A stretch of 11,998 nt of DNA, taken from assembly GCA_910588795.1 (NCBI GenBank), contig CAJURI010000068.1, positions 1 through 11,998 on the forward strand. Direction: 5' to 3'. The position numbers and the translations under genes are program-made. Source of the stretch: an uncultured Duncaniella sp. Its GTDB lineage: Bacteria > Bacteroidota > Bacteroidia > Bacteroidales > Muribaculaceae. The notes under the pieces were generated by a model. The model saw nothing but the letters and a program-made list of their open reading frames with translations. It did no database searches and had not been told where the DNA came from. Positions 5,882-11,998 of the stretch are shown here, piece after piece; position 1 is the first letter of the stretch, and each line of letters opens with the position of its first letter.

Positions 5882-7663
5882 ATGAAAAAGTTTTTAATGG
5901 CATTTCTCGGCACTTTGGCCGGGATCTGGTTTTCATTATTCATCGCTTTTTTCGGATTGATTCTTATTGTTGCCGCTGCCGGAGTGTCCTCTCTCGGGAG
6001 CGGTAAGGTTGTGCAGGTCAGAGACCACAGCTATCTGAACCTTGTCCTTGTCGGGGAGATTTCCGACCGTCCCGGGCAGCTTGATCCCATGGCATTTTTG
6101 CGCGGTGACAATAAGGTGTCGCAGGGCGTAAATGAGATAGTAGGTTCTATTGATGCCGCTGCAACCGACGACCGCATCGACGGTATAGTTGTCGATTGCC
6201 GTGGGTCGGCAGCCGGACTGGCACGGCGTCAGGCCATAGTCGAGGCTCTGAAACGTTTTAAATCTGTAGCTCCGCATAAATGGGTATATGCTTACGGCGA
6301 CATGTACACTCAGGGTGACTACTATGTGGCAACGGCCGCCGATTCGATTTTCATAAATCCGATAGGGCAGATCGATATCCACGGGCTATCCGGGACCGGG
6401 CTTTATTTCAAAAAGCTCCTTGACAGACTTGGCGTTGATGTACAGGTAGTGAAGGTAGGTACCTACAAGAGTGCCGTGGAGCCTTATATACTTGACGGGA
6501 TCAGTGCGCCTGCACGCGAACAGCAGGAACTTTTCCTGACAAATATGTGGAATCGCATTTCCGGGGAGATAGCCATGGCCCGCAAAGTGTCGGCCGACAC
6601 TGTCAACAGTTGGGCCGACGGATCGCTTTACGCTGTCCCTACGGAGGATTATGTGAAGAGGCGTATCGCTGACTGCACTGTCTACCGTCATGAGTTTGAC
6701 GACATGCTCGCAGCCGCTACAGGTGTTGGATCAGTCGGCAATCTTAGTCCCGTCACGCCTGCCGAATATTGCAGGTCCAACGATGTGTTCAGAAAAGGCA
6801 ATGGAGGAAGTGCCGATATTGCTGTGCTCTATGCATGCGGAGATATAACCGATGAGGTGTCCGACGGAATAGTAGCCAAAGACATTGTCCCGTTGATACT
6901 GGATCTTGCTGACGATAAGGATATCGACGGTCTGGTTATGTATGTCAATTCCGGTGGCGGATCCGCATTTGCGTCCGAGCAGATCTGGGAGGCTTTGGAA
7001 CAGTGGAAATCGTTGACAGGTAAGCCGTTCTTTGTGTCGATGTCCGATTATGCCGCGTCAGGAGGCTATTATATATCATGCGGAGCCGACAGGATCTACG
7101 CACAGCCTACCACTCTTACCGGTTCGATAGGAATTTTCGGCCTCATACCTGATCTCAAAGGACTTGTCTCCGATAAGATCGGCATCACGACATCCACAGT
7201 GTCAACCAATCCGAGTGGTCTGATGCCGTCAATCCTGGAGCCTATGACTCCTGCGCAGAGATCAGCCATGCAGGCATATGTCAACCGTGGGTATGAACTG
7301 TTCACGTCCCGTTGCGCAAAAGGCCGAGGCATGAGTATTGACTCCCTGAAGATGATAGCCGAAGGTCGCGTGTGGGATGGAAGCGAGGCCCTGAAGCTCG
7401 GGCTTGTCGATGAACTCGGTGGACTTGATGCCGCAATAGAAGGCATGGCAAAGCAGCTCGGTGTCACATCATGGACGGTACACAACTATCCTGAAAGGAA
7501 AGAGAAGTGGTATGACCTGCTCGTTGAGGCAGGAATTGAGATAAAGTCGGCCATTGTGCGTGACGAACTCGGTGAGATGGCCACGATATATGACACTGTC
7601 AACCGCATAAAAGGTATGTCCACACTTCAGGCAAGAATGGAGATTGTGGAGGTGAATCTCTGA
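5882..7663 (+). CDS. sppA: Signal peptide peptidase SppA, long (67K) type
   Basis: A membrane-bound serine protease that degrades released signal peptides and other membrane-embedded fragments. The 593 residues match the long form with two tandem S49 domains. One N-terminal membrane segment (about 9-34) is followed by the first domain, which supplies the catalytic lysine in GTYKSAVEPY (K196). The second domain supplies the nucleophile in YAASGGYYISCGAD (S393). In E. coli SppA the pair is K209/S409, so the spacing is preserved. The second domain also shows the VNSGGGSAFASEQIWEAL oxyanion-type stretch, the LTGSIGIFG segment and the GRVWDGSEALKLGLVDELGG signature. It is the first gene after the 5822-5853 promoter; lpxK follows after 25 bases. 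Confidence 0.95.
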   Translation: MKKFLMAFLGTLAGIWFSLFIAFFGLILIVAAAGVSSLGSGKVVQVRDHSYLNLVLVGEISDRPGQLDPMAFLRGDNKVSQGVNEIVGSIDAAATDDRIDGIVVDCRGSAAGLARRQAIVEALKRFKSVAPHKWVYAYGDMYTQGDYYVATAADSIFINPIGQIDIHGLSGTGLYFKKLLDRLGVDVQVVKVGTYKSAVEPYILDGISAPAREQQELFLTNMWNRISGEIAMARKVSADTVNSWADGSLYAVPTEDYVKRRIADCTVYRHEFDDMLAAATGVGSVGNLSPVTPAEYCRSNDVFRKGNGGSADIAVLYACGDITDEVSDGIVAKDIVPLILDLADDKDIDGLVMYVNSGGGSAFASEQIWEALEQWKSLTGKPFFVSMSDYAASGGYYISCGADRIYAQPTTLTGSIGIFGLIPDLKGLVSDKIGITTSTVSTNPSGLMPSILEPMTPAQRSAMQAYVNRGYELFTSRCAKGRGMSIDSLKMIAEGRVWDGSEALKLGLVDELGGLDAAIEGMAKQLGVTSWTVHNYPERKEKWYDLLVEAGIEIKSAIVRDELGEMATIYDTVNRIKGMSTLQARMEIVEVNL

Positions 7664-7688
7664 ACGCCAACGCTAAATAATATAAGAT

Positions 7689-8789
7689 ATGCCCCGTAAC
7701 CGACTGCTTTCAGCACTGCTTCTTTATCCCGTTTCACGCCTGTATGGAATGGGCGTCGCTGTGCGCAACAAGCTTTTCGACCAGGGCATCTTTTTTAAAC
7801 AGCAGGAATTCAAGGTGCCCGTGGTTGTGGTCGGTAATATCGCCATGGGTGGCACCGGCAAGACTCCTCATGTGGAGTATATAATAGAGGCCTTGCGCGA
7901 CAGGTATAATATAGGTGTTTTGTCGCGCGGATACAAACGCTCCACCAAAGGCTTTGTGCTTGCCACGCCGCAGTCCCGTCCCGAGGACATAGGTGACGAG
8001 TCGTATCAGGTGTACCGTAAGTTCGGACCGGGCATCACCGTTGCCGTGTGTGAGAAGCGTGTGGACGGCATCAACCGTATGCTTGAGATCAATCCCAAGA
8101 TCGATCTGATCCTTCTTGATGACGCTTTCCAGCACCGCTATGTTAAGCCTACGGTATCTATAGTGCTTACCGAGCACAACAGACCCGTGTTCAAGGACAG
8201 CCTCCTTCCGTACGGGCGTCTGCGTGAACCGCGTGGTGCGCTTAACCGGGCCGATATCGTAATCGTGACTAAATGTCCTCCTGACATGAAGCCGATGCAG
8301 TATCGTATCTTTGAGGAAAACCTCAATCTTTTTCCGTTTCAGAAACTATATTTCTCGAAATACAATTATGGACACCTTGTCCCCGTATTCCCTGATGATG
8401 TTGAAAACGTGCCTTCGTTCGACACCATGGAGCCCGGGACCTCGCTGCTTGCGGTGACTGGCGTGGCTAATCCGAAACCGTTTGTGCGCTATCTGCGCAG
8501 ACGGAAGGCAAAGGTGAAGCTGAAACGTTTCGGTGACCATCATAATTTCACCTCTTCCGACATGTCCGAGATAGAAAAGGAGTTCAATGAACTGCCCGGC
8601 CCCGGAAAATTCATAGTGACTACTGAAAAGGATGCGGTGAGGCTTTTCAACAGTCCGTATTTCCCGCACGCACTGAAGTCGGCTATATTCTATGTGCCCA
8701 TCAAGGTCGGTTTTATCGATCGGTCGCATGAGGCTCCCCTTGAGAAAGCAATCGAAAAAACTATCAGGGATTCGAGATTGTTCAAGTGA
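7689..8789 (+). CDS. lpxK: Tetraacyldisaccharide 4'-kinase LpxK
   Basis: Adds the 4'-phosphate to the lipid A disaccharide precursor at the cytoplasmic face of the inner membrane, an essential late step of the Raetz pathway; ATP is the donor. The 366 residues fit the family. The hydrophobic N-terminus (LLSALLLYPVSRLYGMGVAVRN) is the usual membrane-associating helix. The P-loop is GGTGKTP (54-60) within VVVGNIAMGGTGKTP, followed by LSRGYKR and the acidic DDAFQHR motif (144-150). DHHNF (283-287) and the TTEKDAVRL segment match conserved parts of the C-terminal domain. The gene lies 25 bases after sppA and 65 before the phosphorylase. It confirms a lipid A-making Gram-negative host. Confidence 0.95.
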   Translation: MPRNRLLSALLLYPVSRLYGMGVAVRNKLFDQGIFFKQQEFKVPVVVVGNIAMGGTGKTPHVEYIIEALRDRYNIGVLSRGYKRSTKGFVLATPQSRPEDIGDESYQVYRKFGPGITVAVCEKRVDGINRMLEINPKIDLILLDDAFQHRYVKPTVSIVLTEHNRPVFKDSLLPYGRLREPRGALNRADIVIVTKCPPDMKPMQYRIFEENLNLFPFQKLYFSKYNYGHLVPVFPDDVENVPSFDTMEPGTSLLAVTGVANPKPFVRYLRRRKAKVKLKRFGDHHNFTSSDMSEIEKEFNELPGPGKFIVTTEKDAVRLFNSPYFPHALKSAIFYVPIKVGFIDRSHEAPLEKAIEKTIRDSRLFK

Positions 8790-8854
8790 TATCATATTTC
8801 ATGAGTCATCATTTCATAAATAACATAATAAAGTTATAATCATACATTCCTATC

Positions 8855-9667
8855 ATGCTGGAAAAAATTAATCAGACGGCAGAATATCTGCGCTCGCGCG
8901 TTGCTGATATGCCCTCCACAGCCATAATACTCGGTACCGGTCTCGGTCCGCTGGTCGACTATATGACCGACAAGCTGTTCATTCCCTACAGTGAGATCCC
9001 TAATTTCCCTGTCTCGACAGTCGAGGGCCACAGTGGCAACCTCATTTTCGGCCGGCTCGGTGAAAAGCCGGTGATAGCAATGCAGGGTCGTTTCCACTAT
9101 TATGAGGGATACGACATGAAGACAGTGACATTCCCTGTGAGAGTGTTCAAAGCCCTCGGTGTTGACACTCTGTTCGTGTCGAACGCTTCAGGAGGAATGA
9201 ACAAGGAGTTTGTTGTCGGTGACGTGATGACTATCACTGATCACATCAATCTTTTCCCTGAGCATCCTTTGCGCGGCAAGAACTATCCTGAGCTCGGGAC
9301 CCGTTTCCCGGCAATGACTTATGCATATGATCCTGAGCTTATACGTCTTGCCGACGTGATTGCGGCAGAGAAGGGGATACGCCTTATGCATGGCGTGTAT
9401 GTCGGTGTCACAGGCCCCACATTCGAGACTCCTGCCGAGTATGAGTTCTATCGTGTGATAGGCGGTGATTGCGTGGGGATGTCCACCGTCCCGGAGGTCA
9501 TAGTGGCAAATCATGCCGGCATGCGCGTTTATGGCATCTCTGTCATCACTGATCTTGGAGGCAAGGATGTAAAGCAGGTACCCACACATGAGGAGGTGCA
9601 GCAGGCTGCCGTGATAGCTCAGCCCAAGTGCCTGGAGATTATGAAAGAACTTGTCAACCGTTGCTAA
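8855..9667 (+). CDS. punA: Purine nucleoside phosphorylase, trimeric (PNP/MTAP) family
   Basis: Cleaves purine (deoxy)nucleosides with phosphate to give free base and (deoxy)ribose 1-phosphate in purine salvage. The 270 residues show the phosphate-binding GTGLG (27-31), VEGHSGN with H59, QGRFHYYEGYDMKTVTFPVR, SNASGG, DHINLFPEHPLRGKN and GPTFETPAEY, whose E191 is the base-contacting glutamate. The final signature reads SVITDLGG, placing D233 where mammalian and many bacterial PNPs have Asn (human N243). In the related MTAP enzymes this site is Asp and favours 6-aminopurines, so specificity for inosine/guanosine alone should not be assumed. It is probably in the sppA operon: the 65-base gap before it has no clear promoter, and thiL follows after 16 bases. 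Confidence 0.92.
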   Translation: MLEKINQTAEYLRSRVADMPSTAIILGTGLGPLVDYMTDKLFIPYSEIPNFPVSTVEGHSGNLIFGRLGEKPVIAMQGRFHYYEGYDMKTVTFPVRVFKALGVDTLFVSNASGGMNKEFVVGDVMTITDHINLFPEHPLRGKNYPELGTRFPAMTYAYDPELIRLADVIAAEKGIRLMHGVYVGVTGPTFETPAEYEFYRVIGGDCVGMSTVPEVIVANHAGMRVYGISVITDLGGKDVKQVPTHEEVQQAAVIAQPKCLEIMKELVNRC

Positions 9668-9683
9668 ATGCCCTTAATACAAC

Positions 9684-10700
9684 ATGGAGATTTCTCAGCT
9701 TGGCGAATTCGGCCTTATTGACCGTCTGACACAAGGTCTCCCCGCTGTAAACGACTCCACTATACGCGGGGTGGGCGACGATTGCGCTGTGATACGAAAT
9801 CGCGATACGGATATCCTTGTCACTACCGACCTGCTGCTTGAGGGTGTGCATTTCGATCTTACCTATGTGCCGCTCAAGCATCTCGGCTATAAATCGGCCA
9901 TAGTTAATTTCTCGGATGTATATGCCATGAACGGGACTCCGCGCCAGATCACGGTGTCGCTTGGAATATCGAAGCGTTTTACGGTCGAACATATCGAGGA
10001 GCTTTACAGCGGCATCCGTCTGGCCTGCGAGATATATGGGGTGGACCTCGTTGGGGGTGACACTACGTCGTCGCGTCAGGGCCTTGTGATTTCCATCACA
10101 TGCATCGGAGAGGCGGAGCCCGATAAAGTTGTGACACGCTGTGGTGCCAAGGACACTGATCTTATATGTGTGTCGGGTGATCTCGGCGCGGCGTATATGG
10201 GGCTCCAGTTGCTCGAACGAGAGAAAGCGGCCTCGGTAGGACAGAAGGATTTCCAGCCTGATTTCGCCGGCAAGGAGTATATCGTAGAGCGTCAGCTCAA
10301 GCCTGAGGCCCGAAAGGACATAGTGAGTGAACTTGCCGGGGCCGGCATCGTTCCCACGGCCATGATGGATATAAGCGATGGATTGAGTTCTGAGCTTATG
10401 CACATATGCAAGGACAGCGGGGTAGGGTGCAGAGTGTTTGAAGAACGCATACCGATTGATTATCAGACGGCCATAATGGCTGAGGAGATCGACATGAATG
10501 TAATCACTGCGGCATTGAATGGCGGTGAGGATTATGAACTGCTCTTCACTGTGCCGTTGCATTTCCATGAGAAGGTCAAGGATCTCCCGGGTGTGAAAGT
10601 CATAGGGCACATCACAAAGCCTGAACTTGGATGTGCCATGGTGACACGCGATGGAAGTGAGATACCTCTTCAGGCTCAGGGGTGGAATCCTTTAAAATAA
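9684..10700 (+). CDS. thiL: Thiamine-monophosphate kinase ThiL
   Basis: Phosphorylates thiamine monophosphate to thiamine diphosphate with ATP, the last step of cofactor synthesis, in the cytosol. The 338 residues carry the PurM/ThiL-fold markers: RGVGDDCAVI (D32, D33, metal binding), TTDLLLEGVHFD (D49, H56), LGYKSAIVNFSDVYAMNGTPRQ, VGGDTTSS, the MDISDGLSSEL motif (D229, D232) and NGGEDYELLF (from G280). It starts 16 bases after the phosphorylase stop, so it is co-transcribed with it. No other thiamine gene is present in the window, so the enzyme may serve synthesis elsewhere or salvage. It closes the operon; the following 118 bases contain no obvious hairpin terminator. Confidence 0.95.
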   Translation: MEISQLGEFGLIDRLTQGLPAVNDSTIRGVGDDCAVIRNRDTDILVTTDLLLEGVHFDLTYVPLKHLGYKSAIVNFSDVYAMNGTPRQITVSLGISKRFTVEHIEELYSGIRLACEIYGVDLVGGDTTSSRQGLVISITCIGEAEPDKVVTRCGAKDTDLICVSGDLGAAYMGLQLLEREKAASVGQKDFQPDFAGKEYIVERQLKPEARKDIVSELAGAGIVPTAMMDISDGLSSELMHICKDSGVGCRVFEERIPIDYQTAIMAEEIDMNVITAALNGGEDYELLFTVPLHFHEKVKDLPGVKVIGHITKPELGCAMVTRDGSEIPLQAQGWNPLK

Positions 10701-10818
10701 GTGTGTTACCGTAGAGGGGGCGTGTTAACATACTTTGTCACTCTTCGGTTAAACTTTTATTGCGACAGGCGTTCTAATATATAAACTCTACACCGTTAAC
10801 GCTCTAAACATTTGTATT
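10701..10818 (+). promoter_or_regulatory. Upstream region of the repeat-bearing secreted protein
   Basis: This should contain the promoter of the gene at 10819, but no full TTTG-N20-TAnnTTTG match was found. The nearest is TACTTTG (10731-10737), one base short of consensus. GTTAAC occurs at 10724-10729 and at 10795-10800 (the latter inside the palindrome CGTTAACG), and a near copy, GTTAAAC, lies between them near 10748. GTAGAG (10711-10716) is complementary to CTCTAC (10786-10791). These may be operator-like, or chance. Confidence 0.3.
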
Positions 10819-11838
10819 ATGAGAAGATTTTTACACACCCTTATGCTTGTTATGGCATTGGTAGCCATGGCGGCTCCTACTGCTGATGCCCAACGTCACA
10901 ATGGTTCCAGGGAAAATAATTCTCGTACTGAGCGTCCGGGACACGCTTCCCGTCCATCGGGATCAAGATCGCGTGAAGGCCAGCCGCGACGCCCTGTATC
11001 GACCGGATCGCAAAACGGCGGACGCCGTTCCCATCGCAATGACGGCGTGTCTTCTCGTCCTGTCAATCGTCCAAATGTCGGCAACCGTCCGGATGCTGGT
11101 AATACCAATACGGGGGTACGTCCTGGCAATGGAAACAACCATCGTCCCGGCCAGACAGTGCGTCCCGAAGGCAACCATCGTCCCGGTCAGTCAGTGCGCC
11201 CCGAAGGCAACCATCGTCCCGGCCAGACAGTTCGTCCCGGTGGTAACCATCGTCCCGGCCAGGCAGTGCGTCCCGGTGGCAGTCATCGACCTAATCATGG
11301 TCTGCGTCCCGGTGTTCGTCCGGCTCCACGCCCACCTATGATGCGTCCGCCTCATCGCCCTCACCGTCCCGTGATGTCGCGTCCTCATTATAGGCCTGTT
11401 CCGCCTCCCGCATGGCGTCCACGCCGCGGCATTCCTGTAGTGCGCGGTATTCTTGGATTGTCTTTCGGAGTGGCTATCGGAACATCGCTCGATTATCTTT
11501 ATAATTCAGGATATTCAGTTGATGGCTATGCCAATGATATAGTGTATCTGCGCAATGTTCCGGCCATGAATTATGTGTGGACTGATGCCGCCCTGTATTA
11601 TGGCAGCAACGGGTTGGATGCATCAAGTTTCTATTATTCCACTCCGGTGTATGACATGTCACGCTATAATTCAGTATATACCTCTCTCGTAGGCACGTAT
11701 GGAGTCCCTGTTTCCGTCAATAATACAGGAGGCATGCTCACTTCTACATGGTTTGGCGGGAATAAAGGTTATATAACCCTGTCGTTCGGGGCTGGAAATG
11801 CCGGACGTTTCCTCACTACGCTTACGCTTGGGTTATAG
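10819..11838 (+). CDS. Secreted Arg/Pro/Gly-rich repeat protein of unknown function
   Basis: I do not recognise a named family. The 339-residue protein begins with a clear signal peptide (RRFLHTLMLVMALVAMAAPTADA), with likely cleavage after A24. Residues about 25-205 are low in complexity and strongly basic, rich in R, P, G, N and H, and include four near-identical 12-residue repeats plus one degenerate copy (107-166). A proline/histidine stretch (PPMMRPPHRPHRP) follows. The C-terminal part (about 205-339) looks folded: a glycine-rich hydrophobic segment (GILGLSFGVAIGTSLDYLY), then Tyr/Ser/Asn-rich beta-prone sequence ending in YITLSFG...FLTTLTLGL. No lipobox or sortase motif is present. A disordered cationic linker carrying a small envelope domain, perhaps binding polyanions or peptidoglycan, is a guess. 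It is transcribed separately from thiL and ends before a strong hairpin. Confidence 0.8.
   Translation: MRRFLHTLMLVMALVAMAAPTADAQRHNGSRENNSRTERPGHASRPSGSRSREGQPRRPVSTGSQNGGRRSHRNDGVSSRPVNRPNVGNRPDAGNTNTGVRPGNGNNHRPGQTVRPEGNHRPGQSVRPEGNHRPGQTVRPGGNHRPGQAVRPGGSHRPNHGLRPGVRPAPRPPMMRPPHRPHRPVMSRPHYRPVPPPAWRPRRGIPVVRGILGLSFGVAIGTSLDYLYNSGYSVDGYANDIVYLRNVPAMNYVWTDAALYYGSNGLDASSFYYSTPVYDMSRYNSVYTSLVGTYGVPVSVNNTGGMLTSTWFGGNKGYITLSFGAGNAGRFLTTLTLGL
11137..11316 (+). repeat. Five tandem 36-bp repeats encoding 12-residue units
   Basis: Units begin at 11137, 11173, 11209, 11245 and 11281. The protein unit is NHRPGQ(T/S/A)VRP(E/G)G; the fifth copy is degenerate (SHRPNHGLRPGV). Units 1 to 4 differ mainly at the seventh and eleventh residues and at synonymous sites. 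Because the period is a multiple of three, changes in copy number keep the frame. There are no spacers, so it is not a CRISPR array. Confidence 0.92.
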
Positions 11839-11882
11839 TCCGGGATTTCTGTCACATCATATAAGAACTTTATAAAAATAAT

Positions 11883-11937
11883 ACGTCTGTACCTGTCACG
11901 TCAGCGGTAATTGCTGACTTAACGGTACAGACGTTTT
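11883..11937 (+). terminator. Strong two-part hairpin, probable terminator
   Basis: ACGTCTGTACC (11883-11893) pairs perfectly over 11 bp with GGTACAGACGT (11924-11934), and TTT follows. Inside it a second perfect stem, GTCAGC (11900-11905) with GCTGAC (11913-11918), has a 7-base loop. A-rich sequence on the left (ATAAAAATA) and T-rich sequence on the right would let it act in both directions. It lies 44 bases after the stop codon of the repeat protein. Confidence 0.75.
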
Positions 11938-11998
11938 ATAGTATATTATTACTGTCCGCTAAAGTTTTTTGAGCAGTTGAAAAATTAGGGCTGGCACC
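11938..11998. other. Unassigned right edge
   Basis: No gene start is visible. After AT-rich sequence the text changes to CTGTCCGCTAAAG, a run of T, and then GGGCTGGCACC at the end. The first of these resembles the style of an insertion-sequence terminal repeat, but with only about 50 bases available and no second end this is unproven. Confidence 0.3.

Noticed and set aside
9654..10610. A 318-codon minus-strand open frame opposite thiL
   Set aside because: The plus strand encodes a complete ThiL with all motifs; the reverse frame has no recognisable domain and is a mirror effect of codon usage.
11137..11316. CRISPR-like array with 36-bp period
   Set aside because: The units are contiguous with no spacers and encode a continuous in-frame peptide repeat.
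10886..11341. A 151-codon open frame on the plus strand overlapping the repeat protein in another frame
   Set aside because: Its openness follows from the 36-bp repeats and Arg/Pro/Gly-rich codons; it has no signal peptide or domain, while the 10819 frame has a signal peptide and a natural end before a terminator.

Overview
The window looks like chromosome from a Bacteroidota bacterium, order Bacteroidales, most likely a Muribaculaceae- or Prevotella-type gut commensal; I infer this and have not tested it. Four things point there. Upstream regions carry the Bacteroidota promoter pattern TTTG, about 20 bases, TAnnTTTG. The intergenic DNA is AT-rich between genes of roughly balanced GC. There is a two-domain SppA beside LpxK, so the envelope is Gram-negative with lipid A. 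There is also a TlpA-type thioredoxin lipoprotein with a long N-terminal region.

Layout, left to right. Positions 1-302 are non-coding, with a clean promoter at 248-279. Rightward from it run mtgA (peptidoglycan glycosyltransferase), a Y-family translesion DNA polymerase of the UvrX/YqjW type, and a YolD-like partner that overlaps the polymerase stop codon. Converging on these from the right is a leftward pair: mazG (NTP pyrophosphohydrolase), then a PD-(D/E)XK RecB/Cas4-like nuclease whose 3' end overlaps the YolD gene by 17 bp. A divergent control region (4482-4690) separates mazG from a rightward thioredoxin-like lipoprotein gene. A new promoter at 5822-5853 then drives sppA, lpxK, a trimeric-type purine nucleoside phosphorylase and thiL, which probably form one operon because no convincing promoter is seen between them. 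After a 118-bp gap comes a secreted Arg/Pro/Gly-rich protein with five 12-residue repeats, then a strong terminator-like hairpin, then about 60 bases of unassigned sequence at the right edge.

Themes. The left third combines error-prone or translesion synthesis (polymerase plus YolD), nucleotide-pool cleaning (MazG) and a predicted DNA nuclease. The right two thirds are envelope and housekeeping: cell wall, envelope redox, membrane proteolysis, lipid A phosphorylation, purine salvage and thiamine diphosphate synthesis. Most of the window is ordinary core genome. The parts most worth a second look are the polymerase/YolD pair, better known from Firmicutes and their mobile elements; the mazG-nuclease operon; an Asp at the base-recognition position of the purine nucleoside phosphorylase; and the repeat-bearing secreted protein. 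I found no tRNA, rRNA, CRISPR array, integrase or complete insertion sequence.
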